NCBI RefSeq assembly: GCF_017876575.1
Contig: NZ_JAGIOE010000001.1
Span: 1,488,001 to 1,552,000 of the forward strand
Reading direction: 5' to 3'
Origin: Paeniglutamicibacter psychrophenolicus
Lineage (GTDB): Bacteria; Actinomycetota; Actinomycetes; Actinomycetales; Micrococcaceae
DNA length: 64,000 nt
Below, piece after piece: positions 24,796 to 33,612 of this stretch. Positions within the stretch are counted from its first letter, which is position 1, and each line of letters begins with the position of its first letter. The notes under the pieces are model-generated. The model saw only the letters and a list, made by a program, of their open reading frames with translations, had not been told where the DNA came from and did not search any database. The translations under genes and the position numbers were made by a program.

Positions 24796-25467
24796 ATGGA
24801 CGCACTCTTTTCCGACAGCTTCCTGGGCCGCCCCCGGCGGGAGCTGGCACCCGGCGCCCAATGGGTTCCAGACTGGCTGGGCCTGGAGGAACAACGCTGG
24901 ATCGTGGCCCGCTTCCACGAATGGGGGCGGGGCCCGGTGCCGCCGCGCGCGGCCAAGGTCGGCGCACACGAGATGTCGGTCCGGACCGTGTGCCTCGGGT
25001 GGCACTGGCGGCCCTACGCCTACTCCCGCGAGGCCGTCGACGTCAACGGGAACCGGGTGCTGGAGTTTCCCGACTGGATGGTGCGGCTGGGACGCAAGGC
25101 CTTGTTGGCCGCCACCGGGGACCAAGCCGCGGCCGGGGCCTACACGCCCGACACCGCTCTGGTGAACTACTACGGGGCCGACTCCAGGATGGGCATGCAC
25201 CAGGACCGCGACGAGCGCTCGGTGGCCCCGGTGGTCTCGATTTCCATCGGGGACACCTGCTCGTTCCGCTTCGGCAACACCCTGAACCGGAACAAGCCGT
25301 TTCAAGACATCGCGTTGGCCTCCGGGGACCTGTTCGTCTTCGGCGGCCCGGCGCGCCTTGCGTACCACGGCGTCACCAAGGTCCTGTCCGGTACCGCTCC
25401 CGCCGGTTGTGGGCTGGAATCCGGACGCATCAACATCACCATGAGGGTCACCGGACTGGAGGGATGA
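24796..25467 (+). CDS. AlkB-like 2-oxoglutarate/Fe(II) dioxygenase
   Basis: 223 aa. The iron ligands are His135 and Asp137 in MHQDRDE and His191 in AYHGVTKVL, in the order HxD...H. The 2-oxoglutarate-binding arginine motif is RINITMR near the C-terminus. ALVNYYGADSRMGMHQD matches the AlkB core. It demethylates alkylated bases in DNA or RNA by oxidation. It starts 70 bp after the preceding dehydrogenase gene on the same strand. Ogt (35.8-36.3 kb) is another alkylation-repair gene in the window but is not clustered with it. Confidence 0.93.
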   Translation: MDALFSDSFLGRPRRELAPGAQWVPDWLGLEEQRWIVARFHEWGRGPVPPRAAKVGAHEMSVRTVCLGWHWRPYAYSREAVDVNGNRVLEFPDWMVRLGRKALLAATGDQAAAGAYTPDTALVNYYGADSRMGMHQDRDERSVAPVVSISIGDTCSFRFGNTLNRNKPFQDIALASGDLFVFGGPARLAYHGVTKVLSGTAPAGCGLESGRINITMRVTGLEG

Positions 25468-25491
25468 ACCTCGACGATCGGCGGCGCCGAA

Positions 25492-26478
25492 TCAGTCCCC
25501 GGGCAGGTTCACCGTGGCCCGAACGGCCAGGTGGTCGCTGAGCCCGGCTTCGACGTTGGTGTTCGAGGTGACGTCCAGACCGCGCACCAGCACGTGGTCA
25601 AGGCGCATCATGGCAAAGGGAGCCCGCGGCCAGGTGAACCCGAAGAGCCCGTCGTCCTGGTTGGGCTCTTCCAGCACCGTGGACATTTCCGCGAACGCCC
25701 GGTCGGTGCTGGTCGCATTGAAGTCGCCCACGGCCATGACGTTCTTGTGCGGGTCGGCCCGCACCACGGCGGCCAGCTGCTCAAGCATCACGTCGCGGTC
25801 GACGTGGTCGTTGGGCCGGGCCGAGGCCGCGTGGATGACATAGAGCGAAACCTCGCCCTGCCCGGTGGCAACCCGTGTCGACAGGGCGCGCTTCCATCCC
25901 AGCCCCAGGTCCAGGGAACGGGACCCCTCAAGCGGATACTTGCTCCAGACCCCGACGGTGCCCACCACGAAGTGGTGCGGATACGCGGCGCCCAGGGCAT
26001 CGGTGACGCGTTGGACGCTGCCGGCGTCGAGTTCCTGCAGGGCAACGATGTCGCTTCCGTTTGCCGCCAGCTCCCGCGCGGACTGCGCGGCCGCCCCGGT
26101 TCCGGCCTTGATGTTCTGGCTGGAAACCGTCAACGTGTGGGCAGCGGCTGCCGGCGCCGTCCAGGACAACGGAACGATGGCCGGGCCAAAAATGAGGACC
26201 CAGGTCAGCGCGGGCACCAACAGGACCGCCAGCGAGGTGCGGCTGCGCGAGGCCAGCGCCACCAGCAACAGCAGTGGAACCACGAGCCCCAGCCAAGGTG
26301 CTGCGTTGTCCAGCAGCAGGCCCAGTCCCGTGGCATCCGGTATGCGGGTGTGGAAAGCGATCAGCAGCGCGGTGCCCAGCGCGCCGAGAAACACCAGGAA
26401 TCTCAGGAATCGCTGGGCGCGCGAGGGAGGTCGACGGGTACGTTTCGCAGCGCGTGGCCGGGGCGGGTAAACAGACAT
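25492..26478 (-). CDS. Membrane-anchored endonuclease/exonuclease/phosphatase family protein
   Basis: 328 aa from MSVYPPRPRAAKR; a GTG six codons upstream is also possible. Residues about 20-110 hold three hydrophobic helices, then the catalytic EEP domain: SSQNIKAG, IVALQELDAGS (Glu metal ligand), MAVGDFNATSTDRAF, and a C-terminal LDHVLVRG plus SDHLAV. The domain should sit outside the membrane, as in VanJ-like and other actinobacterial EEP hydrolases that act on phosphodiesters or lipid-linked substrates. No neighbour points to its substrate. Confidence 0.85.
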   Translation of the reverse strand: MSVYPPRPRAAKRTRRPPSRAQRFLRFLVFLGALGTALLIAFHTRIPDATGLGLLLDNAAPWLGLVVPLLLLVALASRSRTSLAVLLVPALTWVLIFGPAIVPLSWTAPAAAAHTLTVSSQNIKAGTGAAAQSARELAANGSDIVALQELDAGSVQRVTDALGAAYPHHFVVGTVGVWSKYPLEGSRSLDLGLGWKRALSTRVATGQGEVSLYVIHAASARPNDHVDRDVMLEQLAAVVRADPHKNVMAVGDFNATSTDRAFAEMSTVLEEPNQDDGLFGFTWPRAPFAMMRLDHVLVRGLDVTSNTNVEAGLSDHLAVRATVNLPGD

Positions 26479-26727
26479 CGCTACCAAGAATCGCACATCG
26501 GCCTGTTCGGTGCATGGACGGCGGCTGTGATTCCGCCCAGAGATCTGTCACGTGATTCCCAGCCGGAATGCTGCAGTTTTTCGGCTCCCATCCATCGGCC
26601 ACGCCCGACCCCTCGACTCTTGACACGCCAAGTGACATTCTGAAGAGAGGAATACACACGGTCACCACCACTTTCCCGAAAATCCCGAAACACGGCGGTG
26701 GCACCATCCTGGCAGGAGACGAAAACC

Positions 26728-27981
26728 ATGAGTGAAGCGGCGACGACAGAAGCGGCAGCGCAAGGAGAATTGGGGACGGTGGTGATTGGCGGCGGACTTG
26801 CCGCGGCCCATTGCATCCACGAATTGCGCGAGGGCGGCTACGCCAAGCCCATCACACTCATCTCCTCCGAAAACGAAGTTCCCTACGAACGACCGCCGCT
26901 GTCCAAGGAATTCCTCCAGGGCAGCAAGCCCGCCCTGGAACTCGAGCCCTTCCCCGGAAGCTGGTACACCGACGCGGACATCGCGATGCGCCTGGGCACC
27001 ACTGCCGAATCCATCGACACCGCAGCCAAGACCGTCTCCCTGTCGGACTCCTCGACCCTGGGCTACGAAAACCTCGTGATCGCCACCGGATGCCGTTCCC
27101 GGCTGGGCGGGCGCAACGCCAACATGACCGGGTGGGACCTGCCCGGCGTCTACACGCTGCGGTCGCTGGAAGACTCCAAGGCCATCAAGGAGCAACTGGT
27201 TTCCGGAAAGCACCTGGTCATCATCGGTGCCGGGTGGATCGGGATGGAGGTCGGGGCCTCGGCACGCGCTGCCGGCCTCGAGGTCACGGTGCTCACCCCT
27301 GACCAGGTCCCCCTCGCGGTGGCCATGGGCTCCGAATTCGGGTCGCACGTGGCACAGCTCCACGTCGCCAACGGCGTCCAGTGCCACTTCGGGACCGGGG
27401 TCACCGGAATCGCCGCGGACCCCGGGAAGGGGCTGGTCGTGCAGACCCCGACCGGGGACATCCCCGCGGATCTCGTCCTGCTGGCCATCGGCGCGGTGCC
27501 CAACAACGAGCTGGCCGTCGCCGCGGGCCTCGAGGTCGGCAGCGGGGTGGTGGTCGATCAGCGCCTGCGCAGCAGCGACAAGAGCATCCTGGCCATCGGC
27601 GACATCGCCGAGGCCTACAACACCACCCTGGGACGGAACATGCGGGTCGAGCACTGGGACAACGCGATCCGCCAGGGCAAGCTCGCCGCCGCCACCATCC
27701 TGGGACGCGATCAATCCTATGACTGGTTGCCGTACTTCTTCACCGACCAGTTCGATCTGGGCATGGAATACGTCGGGGACCGGCAGGCCGAGGACGACGT
27801 GGTGGTGCGCGGGGACATGGCCTCGGGGGAGTTCATCATCTTCTGGCTGCGCCAGGGCGTGATCACCGCCGCCATGAACGTGAACATCTGGGACGTCAAC
27901 GACCACCTGCGCTCGATGATCAGCAAGAACATCCCGGTGGCGACCCTTCAGGACACGGGCAACGACCTGATGGCGCTCTAA
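26728..27981 (+). CDS. FAD-dependent ferredoxin-reductase-type oxidoreductase
   Basis: 417 aa with GGCAGGAG as ribosome site before ATG 26728. Two nucleotide-binding loops are present: VVIGGGLAAAHCI for FAD near residue 20 and IIGAGWIGMEVGASARA for NAD(P)H near residue 170. The FAD-closing motif is ILAIGDIAEAYN. The C-terminal part fits ferredoxin reductases of the rhodocoxin/putidaredoxin type, which feed cytochrome P450 or dioxygenase systems. No partner ferredoxin or oxygenase is near, so the electron acceptor is unknown. Confidence 0.9.
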   Translation: MSEAATTEAAAQGELGTVVIGGGLAAAHCIHELREGGYAKPITLISSENEVPYERPPLSKEFLQGSKPALELEPFPGSWYTDADIAMRLGTTAESIDTAAKTVSLSDSSTLGYENLVIATGCRSRLGGRNANMTGWDLPGVYTLRSLEDSKAIKEQLVSGKHLVIIGAGWIGMEVGASARAAGLEVTVLTPDQVPLAVAMGSEFGSHVAQLHVANGVQCHFGTGVTGIAADPGKGLVVQTPTGDIPADLVLLAIGAVPNNELAVAAGLEVGSGVVVDQRLRSSDKSILAIGDIAEAYNTTLGRNMRVEHWDNAIRQGKLAAATILGRDQSYDWLPYFFTDQFDLGMEYVGDRQAEDDVVVRGDMASGEFIIFWLRQGVITAAMNVNIWDVNDHLRSMISKNIPVATLQDTGNDLMAL

Positions 27982-28154
27982 GGCCGGAACCACAGGTCTC
28001 GGAACACGCGTGGCACCCTCCCTTTCGCACCGGCTGTGGGGGTGCTCACCAAGGCCCCTTGGTTGCCAGCGGCCACGTAGGCTGGAGACTGCGGCGGCAA
28101 AAACGCAAGCATTCGCCCGCCGCCTTCTCCGCACCGAACCTCGAAAAGGGACCC

Positions 28155-29387
28155 GTGAATTCCGACGCCATCGCCCCGGGCAGCACCAACCTGAAACGCT
28201 CCACCCAACTTTCGGGGCGGGCACTGCTGCTGGCGGTCGTGGCCCTGGCCATGGGCGGGTTCGGCATCGGCACCACCGAATTCACCATCATGGGCCTGCT
28301 CCAGGAGGGAGCGGCGGACCTCGGCGTCACCAACGCCCGGATGGGCCTGCTGATCTCCGCCTACGCACTGGGCGTCGTGGTGGGGGCCCCGATCCTCACG
28401 GCACTGGGTGCCCGGGTCGCCCGAAAGACCATGGTCCTGTGGCTCATGGCGTTCTTCACGTTGGCCAACCTCAGCTCCCTGTTCGCCGCGAACTACGAGT
28501 GGATGCTCGTGTCCCGTTTCCTCGCCGGGCTGCCGCACGGCGCGTACTTCGGCATCGCCGCGATCCTTGCGGGCACCCTGGTGCCCGCGTCGATGCGCGG
28601 GCGCGCCATCGCCTGGGTGATGCTGGGGCTGTCCGTCGCCAACGTGCTTGGCGTGCCCGTGGTGACGTTCCTGGGGCAGGCCTTCGGCTGGCGCTGGATG
28701 TTTGCCGTGGTCGGCCTCGTCGGGGCGCTGACCTGGATCGCCATCCGCATCTTCGTGCCCTTCTCCCCGGTGCACGAGGGAGCCAGCATCCGCAGGGAAC
28801 TGTCTGCGCTGCGCAGTGGTCAGGTGTGGATGGCGATGCTCACCGGCATCGTCGGTTTCGGCGGGTTCTTTGCCGTGTATTCCTACATCAGCCCGATCCT
28901 CACCGATGTCACCGGGCTGCCGATCCGGGCGGTGCCGCTGGTGCTGGGACTCTACGGCATCGGCATGGTGGTCGGTTCGCTGATCGGCGGAAGGCTTGCC
29001 GACTGGTCGGTGCTTGGCGCCATCTACGTCGCTACCTCCGCCATGGTCGTCTTCATGGCGTTGTTCGGAGTGGTGGCAACCCATCTGGTGCCGACCCTGG
29101 TGCTGGTCTTCATCCTCGGCGGCACCGGCTCGCTGCTGGTGCCCGCGCTGCAGGCACTGCTCATGGATTCGGCCCCGCACGCGCAGTCGCTGGCCGCCTC
29201 GCTGAACCACTCGGCACTGAATGTCGCCAACGCCCTGGGCGCGGCCCTGGGTGCAGCTGTCATCACCGCCGGGCTCGGCTACCGGGCCCCGGCATTCCTC
29301 GGTGCGGGCCTGGCGCTCCTCGGGCTGCTGCTGGCCCTGGCCACGGGAATCCGGGCCAAGCGCCTGGCAGCAGCCGCGGCAAGGTAG
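28155..29387 (+). CDS. MFS transporter (drug/arabinose exporter type)
   Basis: 410 aa from GTG 28155 preceded by AAAAGGG; the open frame upstream lacks family sequence. About 12 membrane helices, with an AraJ/SotB-like start MGGFGIGTTEFTIMGLLQE and the loop LGARVARKTMVLW that corresponds to MFS motif A. It probably exports sugars, nucleosides or drugs by proton antiport. It faces a TetR regulator in convergent orientation. Confidence 0.88.
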   Translation: MNSDAIAPGSTNLKRSTQLSGRALLLAVVALAMGGFGIGTTEFTIMGLLQEGAADLGVTNARMGLLISAYALGVVVGAPILTALGARVARKTMVLWLMAFFTLANLSSLFAANYEWMLVSRFLAGLPHGAYFGIAAILAGTLVPASMRGRAIAWVMLGLSVANVLGVPVVTFLGQAFGWRWMFAVVGLVGALTWIAIRIFVPFSPVHEGASIRRELSALRSGQVWMAMLTGIVGFGGFFAVYSYISPILTDVTGLPIRAVPLVLGLYGIGMVVGSLIGGRLADWSVLGAIYVATSAMVVFMALFGVVATHLVPTLVLVFILGGTGSLLVPALQALLMDSAPHAQSLAASLNHSALNVANALGAALGAAVITAGLGYRAPAFLGAGLALLGLLLALATGIRAKRLAAAAAR

Positions 29388-29406
29388 CCGCGCCCGCGGG
29401 CGCGGC
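29387..29406. terminator. Palindrome at the MFS-TetR convergent junction
   Basis: GCCGCGCCCG at 29387-29396 and CGGGCGCGGC at 29397-29406 form a perfect 20-bp palindrome beginning at the last base of the MFS stop codon. No T-run on either strand, so bidirectional termination is only suggested. Confidence 0.4.
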
Positions 29407-29412
29407 GGAGCG

Positions 29413-30021
29413 CTACTCGGACGTTGCCGCCAAGCGCCCCAGCTTCTTGTCCATGGCGTCGTGCATCTGGGACATCAGTTCCTGCATGGTGCCCACGACA
29501 TCGATGCTGCGGTCCACCAGCCACTGCAGCTGCAGGCCATCGGCCGCGGCCAGGATCAAGCGGGTCATGGTGCGGAAATACTCCAGTTCCTCGGCCGACG
29601 GCGCCGGCTTGCCGGCGTAATAGGAGTCTTCGGAGATCTTCAGCAACCGGGCGTTGCGTTCCTGGAAGTAGGCTGCCGCGGGATGCTCCGGGTTCGAGGC
29701 CGCCGCGGCCATCGTCACGTACAGGGCAATCAGGCCGGGCTCGCTGGGGCCCTGCCCCAAGATGTCGGCAAACTGGTCCTCTTGCTGCTCCAGGGTGCCG
29801 GTGATTTCATTGCGGGCGTCGCGCCTGCGCAGGATCTGGACGAGAAGGTCTTCCTTCGAGTCGAAGTAATGCATCACCCCGGCCAGGGACAGGTTGCACA
29901 GGCTTGCGACCTTGCGCAGGGATGTTCCCCGGTAGCCTTCAAGTGCAAACACCTCCAGCGCCACATCTAGAATCTCGGCACGCTTTGCTATGCCCTTTGC
30001 GTATGAACCACGTATTGCCAT
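29413..30021 (-). CDS. TetR-family transcriptional regulator
   Basis: 202 aa from MAIRGSYAKGIAKRAEIL. The HTH LRKVASLCNLSLAGVMHYF occupies residues about 33-55. The BetI-like C-terminal helices contain AAADGLQLQWLVDRS, and a HEP-AAAYFQ segment. The open frame reaches back over the tRNA-Ala gene, but the protein start is at 30021. It converges on the MFS gene, with a gap of 25 bp, and may regulate it. A palindrome AGGTG/CACCT at 30080-30092 lies 58 bp upstream of the start codon. Confidence 0.9.
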   Translation of the reverse strand: MAIRGSYAKGIAKRAEILDVALEVFALEGYRGTSLRKVASLCNLSLAGVMHYFDSKEDLLVQILRRRDARNEITGTLEQQEDQFADILGQGPSEPGLIALYVTMAAAASNPEHPAAAYFQERNARLLKISEDSYYAGKPAPSAEELEYFRTMTRLILAAADGLQLQWLVDRSIDVVGTMQELMSQMHDAMDKKLGRLAATSE

Positions 30022-30408
30022 GTTGCTAGAGTAGCGAGATTTTGGGCCATCTCTTACTAACCTGACATCCCCCGGTATTAGGTGTGTCACCTGACCTGCA
30101 AAGACGCGCGGGAAGCGGATTCTGCGGCGCGGGCGAGGACGGCTGGCTGCCCAGGGGATCGAAGCGTGTGGGCACTGCGTCGCCGCACCGCGCCCGGGGC
30201 CCGAAAAGCCGCTGTGATCGACGTCATGTTTGGGTTTGCGGTGCTGGTTTTGCCGCGTGTTTTTGCGCTTTCCTGCGGCCGTTGGAGTGGATGCACCTGG
30301 TGTGCGGGGCGGGTATGCCCGGGCCGATTGGCATTTGGGTGCCGGGGTGCTGTAGATTGTTATCTCGGTTCGGCAGCCCTTCGGGAAAGCCTGAAACCAA
30401 ACCTTTTC
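30022..30408. other. Gene-free stretch between TetR and tRNA-Ala(GGC)
   Basis: No supportable protein gene. Holds the minus-strand TetR promoter region, including AGGTG at 30080-30084 and CACCT at 30088-30092 (arms around TGT), and the plus-strand tRNA promoter area close to 30350-30400. Nothing else stands out. Confidence 0.55.
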
Positions 30409-30481
30409 GGGGGTATGGCGCAGTTGGTAGCGCGTCTGCATGGCATGCAGAAGGTCAGGGGTTCGAATCCCCTTACCTCCA
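30409..30481 (+). tRNA. tRNA-Ala (anticodon GGC)
   Basis: Cloverleaf: acceptor GGGGGTA pairs with TACCTCC with G3-U70; D arm GCGCAGTTGGTAGCGC; anticodon stem TCTGC/GCAGA with loop ATGGCAT and anticodon GGC; T arm AGGGG-TTCGAAT-CCCCT. CCA is not encoded. Together with the CGC tRNA at 20323, two alanine isoacceptors lie about 10 kb apart. Confidence 0.97.
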
Positions 30482-30489
30482 CGAAATGC

Positions 30490-30523
30490 GGAAGGCCTCA
30501 AACATCATGTTTGGGGCCTTTCG
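30490..30523 (+). terminator. Terminator of tRNA-Ala(GGC)
   Basis: GGAAGGCCTCAAACAT and ATGTTTGGGGCCTTTC form a stem with one G-T pair and one bulge, immediately after the tRNA. It also lies at the end of the convergent gene at 30544. Confidence 0.7.
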
Positions 30524-30543
30524 TGTATTTCGCGCCGTTCTGC

Positions 30544-30960
30544 TCAGCCGATGGCCCGGTATCCCGAATAGCCGATCATGGCGCGCAACCATGTCACCAA
30601 GGGTGCAATCCCGGCGTGCGGAAGGTCGCTGCCTCCGGCCGTGAACACCGGAACCTCCCCGCGCATGTGCTTGGGCAGCAGGCGCAGGATGCGGTCGCTG
30701 TCGCCGGCACCGGTCAGCAGCAGGGCAACGGGCCGGAATCCGAACACGGCCTTGACCAGTGCCAGACCGTGCATGCGTGAAAAACGCAGCGGGCCCACCA
30801 GGACCACGCCGTCGAAGTAGATGAGCTCGTGGGCCGATGAACTGGTGACTTCAAGGATTTCCGAGCGCAGCTCATGGGCGTGCAATTGCTCGGCAAGCTC
30901 AGCGGAACGCAGCTTGGAAAGTGCATCACGTTGGTAGTAGACGATGGCAACGCGATCCAT
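30544..30960 (-). CDS. Hypothetical protein with flavodoxin-like pattern
   Basis: 138 aa. The N-terminus MDRVAIVYYQRDALSK and the spaced strands DGVVLVGPLRFSRM and RPVALLLTGAGDS read as an alternating beta/alpha fold of the flavodoxin or HemG type. A phosphate loop with Ser/Thr clusters is not clearly formed, so FMN binding is unproven. It is a single gene, divergent from the deacetylase at 31223. No family was identified with confidence. Confidence 0.6.
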   Translation of the reverse strand: MDRVAIVYYQRDALSKLRSAELAEQLHAHELRSEILEVTSSSAHELIYFDGVVLVGPLRFSRMHGLALVKAVFGFRPVALLLTGAGDSDRILRLLPKHMRGEVPVFTAGGSDLPHAGIAPLVTWLRAMIGYSGYRAIG

Positions 30961-31222
30961 GCGAATCCCTCAATCCTGCAACGAACGCAGCGCGCGGGCA
31001 GGACCCGCGCGTCATTCCCTCCCACAATATGCGCACTTGCAGGGAAATGGCTAGGAGTGCGATGCCCGGGGGCGCACCCCAAGACGTTATCCAACGGGTG
31101 CGAATGCATCGTGTTGCGCACAATAAGGGCACAACATGGAACATCGATTGCGGGTGGCAACCGGCGGCCGCATACTGGCTACAACAGTCTTCTGGGGGGA
31201 AGCAATCAAGGGGTGTGTTCTG

Positions 31223-32434
31223 ATGTTGGGGTCTTGGGGACAACACAATTCCGTGAGGGGTGCCTGCGGGCTCCTGGTGGCCGCGGCGCTGCTGGTTTCG
31301 TCGGTCCCGACGATGGCTGCCGGACCATCCGAGGTGCCCGCCGCTGCGTCCGTGACGGTGGCGGCGGCGCTTCCGGCGTCGGTGCGCACCACCGCTAACC
31401 TGAACCTGCGCACGGGCCCCAGCACCGGGTACCGGATCCTGGTGACCATTCCGAAGGGCACCACGGTCAAGGTGCTCTCGCGTGCCTCCAACGGCTGGTA
31501 CAAGGTCAGCTACGCCGGGCGCACCGGATGGGTGAGCAACTACTACGTCACCGCCGTGGGTTCCTCGTCCCCGGGGGCGTTGCCGGCATCGGTGCGCACC
31601 ACCGCGAACCTGAACCTGCGCACGGGCCCCAGCACCGCGTACCGGATCTTGCTGACGATTCCGCGGGGCACCTCGGTCAAGGTGCTGTCGCGTGCCTCCA
31701 ACGGCTGGTACAAGGTCAGCTACGCCGGGCGCACCGGATGGGTTTCCAATTCGTACGTCACCACCGGCAGCGGAACCTCCACGCCACCGGCGCCCAGCAC
31801 GCCCCGATCCACCGGCCCGAACCGCACTTCGCGGGTGGTGTTGACCTTTGACGACTGCCCGCGCACGCTCAGCGCCTTCACCGCGGCCATCGACTACGCT
31901 TCAAGCCACAACATCGGCCTGGTCATCGCGCCGACCGGCAACTGCCTCTCGGCGTTCAAGTCGCGCTACGGCGTCGATCTGGCGGCGCGGGCCCGGGCCA
32001 AGGGGCAATGGGTCATCAACCACTCGGTGAGCCATCCGGACCTGCGCCCGCTGAGTTGTTCGGCCGCCGCCGCCCAACTGGGCGGCACCGGGGTGCACAC
32101 CAACTTTGGACGTCCCCCGTACGGGGCTGTCGATGGCAGCGTGCTATGCGCATACGACCGGGTGGGCATGGCGATCTGGACCTGGTCGCGCGACACCCTT
32201 GACTGGAGCACCAAGTCGAAGGCGACCACCGTGGCCCGGGCCTCGGCCGCCAGGGCCGGGGACACCGTGCTGATGCACATGCAGTGGCAGGGATTCGCCC
32301 CCGACTCGCTACGGCAGATCAAGGCCAACCTGGCCAACCGCGGGCTGGGCGTGTGCCGCGCCTACCGCGGCACCGACGGGGCCGGTGCCGTGGTGAGGAC
32401 GCCCGTGCGGCTTCCTTCCTCGTTGCCCTGCTGA
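31223..32434 (+). CDS. Secreted polysaccharide deacetylase with two SH3 domains
   Basis: 403 aa from MLGSWGQHNSVRG. A signal peptide (helix ACGLLVAAALLVSSVPTMAA) is followed by two almost identical SH3b domains, about residues 55-113 and 125-183, each with TANLNLRTGPST and GWYKVSYAGRTGWVSN. The NodB-like catalytic domain follows: motif 1 is VVLTFDDCPR (usually TFDDGP), the metal His pair is in HSVSHPDLR, and motif 3 is RPPYGAVDG. It probably deacetylates cell-wall glycan. Its stop abuts the galK stop on the opposite strand with no gap. Confidence 0.88.
   Translation: MLGSWGQHNSVRGACGLLVAAALLVSSVPTMAAGPSEVPAAASVTVAAALPASVRTTANLNLRTGPSTGYRILVTIPKGTTVKVLSRASNGWYKVSYAGRTGWVSNYYVTAVGSSSPGALPASVRTTANLNLRTGPSTAYRILLTIPRGTSVKVLSRASNGWYKVSYAGRTGWVSNSYVTTGSGTSTPPAPSTPRSTGPNRTSRVVLTFDDCPRTLSAFTAAIDYASSHNIGLVIAPTGNCLSAFKSRYGVDLAARARAKGQWVINHSVSHPDLRPLSCSAAAAQLGGTGVHTNFGRPPYGAVDGSVLCAYDRVGMAIWTWSRDTLDWSTKSKATTVARASAARAGDTVLMHMQWQGFAPDSLRQIKANLANRGLGVCRAYRGTDGAGAVVRTPVRLPSSLPC
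31366..31762 (+). repeat. Tandem DNA repeat encoding the SH3 domains (period 210 bp)
   Basis: 31366-31552 and 31576-31762 are near-identical, for example GGTGCGCACCACCGC at 31381 and again at 31591. The offset of exactly 210 bp, and similarity at wobble positions, point to a recent duplication inside the gene. Confidence 0.9.
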
Positions 32435-33601
32435 CTACAGGTGCCGGGCGCCGGGTCCGGGGACGACGGAGAAGATTTCCGGGGCGATGTACCCGGCCGC
32501 CGCAAAGGCCGCCAGCACCGCGGCAGAGACTTCCGCTGCGCGCGAGGCCGCAACCAGCGCGATCGCCGAGCCGCCGAAGCCGCCGCCGGTCATCCGGGCA
32601 CCGATGGCGCCCGCTGCCATGGCGGTGTCCACGGCCAGGTCCAGCTCGACGCTGGAGATCCCGAAGTCGTCGCGCATCGAGGCGTGGCTGGCCACCAGCA
32701 GGTCTCCGATGGCCGCCGGCCCCCGGCTCTCCAGCAGCTCGACGGTCCGAAGCACCCGCTGGTTCTCGGTGACGATGTGCTTGACCCGCCGGTAGATCTC
32801 CGGGGCCAGGGTGCCCTCGGCCTCCGCCAGGCGTTCGATCCCCACATCACGCAGGGCCTTGACTCCCAGTTCCTTCGCCCCGCGGGTGCAGGCGGCCACC
32901 AATTCCTTGTAGCCGCCCGAATCGTGGGCGTGGCTGACCCGGGTGTCGATGACAAGCATCACCAGGCCCGCGGCCGCCAACGGCAGGGCCACCTGGCGCC
33001 CTTGGCGGGTGCGGCAGTCAAGGAACAGGGCGTGGTCGGGTGTGCTCAGCAGCGAGGCCGACTGGTCAAGGATCCCGGTGGGTGCCCCGACGAAATCGTT
33101 TTCGGCCGATTGGCACACCAACACCAGCTCCTCGCGGGAAAGCCCCAGGCCCAACTGCTCGTTCAGGCCAAAGGCCACGGCGCATTCGAGGGCAGCGGAG
33201 GAGGACAGGCCCGCCCCGATCGGAACCGTGGAATCCACCAGGATGTCGGAGCCGGGCAGGGTGAAACCGCGTTGTTCCAACGCCCAGAAGACCCCGGCGA
33301 CGTACCGTGCCCACGGGGCAACCGACCGGGTCTCCAGCGAATCCAGCTCGGCCTCGACGACCGGGCCGCCCCGGGTCGAGGCGACGCGCAGCAGCCGCCC
33401 GGATCCCTCCGGGCGGATCCGCAGCCCGACGCCCGCGGCCCTGTCGATGGCAAAGGGCAGCACAAAGCCCTCGTTGTAGTCGGTGTGCTCGCCAATGAGG
33501 TTCACCCGGCCGGGGGCGGCAAAGCACGCGTCGGGGGACGCGCCGTACAGCTCGGTGAAGGAAGCGGGCAGGGCGTCGAAGGCGGTGGGCAGGGCGGTCA
33601 T
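32435..33601 (-). CDS. galK: Galactokinase
   Basis: 388 aa from ATG 33601; a GTG at 33616 overlapping the galT stop is an alternative that would couple the genes. The galactokinase signature GRVNLIGEHTDYNEG is near residue 30, the ATP motif GAGLSSSAALECA near 135, and the GHMP C-terminal motif MTGGGFGGSAIA near 345. It phosphorylates galactose to galactose-1-phosphate. It is the second gene of the galT-galK operon. No galE is seen here. Confidence 0.96.
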   Translation of the reverse strand: MTALPTAFDALPASFTELYGASPDACFAAPGRVNLIGEHTDYNEGFVLPFAIDRAAGVGLRIRPEGSGRLLRVASTRGGPVVEAELDSLETRSVAPWARYVAGVFWALEQRGFTLPGSDILVDSTVPIGAGLSSSAALECAVAFGLNEQLGLGLSREELVLVCQSAENDFVGAPTGILDQSASLLSTPDHALFLDCRTRQGRQVALPLAAAGLVMLVIDTRVSHAHDSGGYKELVAACTRGAKELGVKALRDVGIERLAEAEGTLAPEIYRRVKHIVTENQRVLRTVELLESRGPAAIGDLLVASHASMRDDFGISSVELDLAVDTAMAAGAIGARMTGGGFGGSAIALVAASRAAEVSAAVLAAFAAAGYIAPEIFSVVPGPGARHL

Positions 33602-33612
33602 GGCATCGTCTT

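Noticed and set aside
29413-30501. Minus-strand frame continuing across tRNA-Ala with a plausible-looking peptide GKGIRTPDLLHAM
   Set aside because: That peptide is the well-known false translation of the antisense of a tRNA-Ala gene. The real TetR protein starts at 30021.
31366-31762. Tandem repeat as a noncoding or mobile repeat
   Set aside because: The repeat is in frame and encodes two SH3 domains, so it is a coding duplication.
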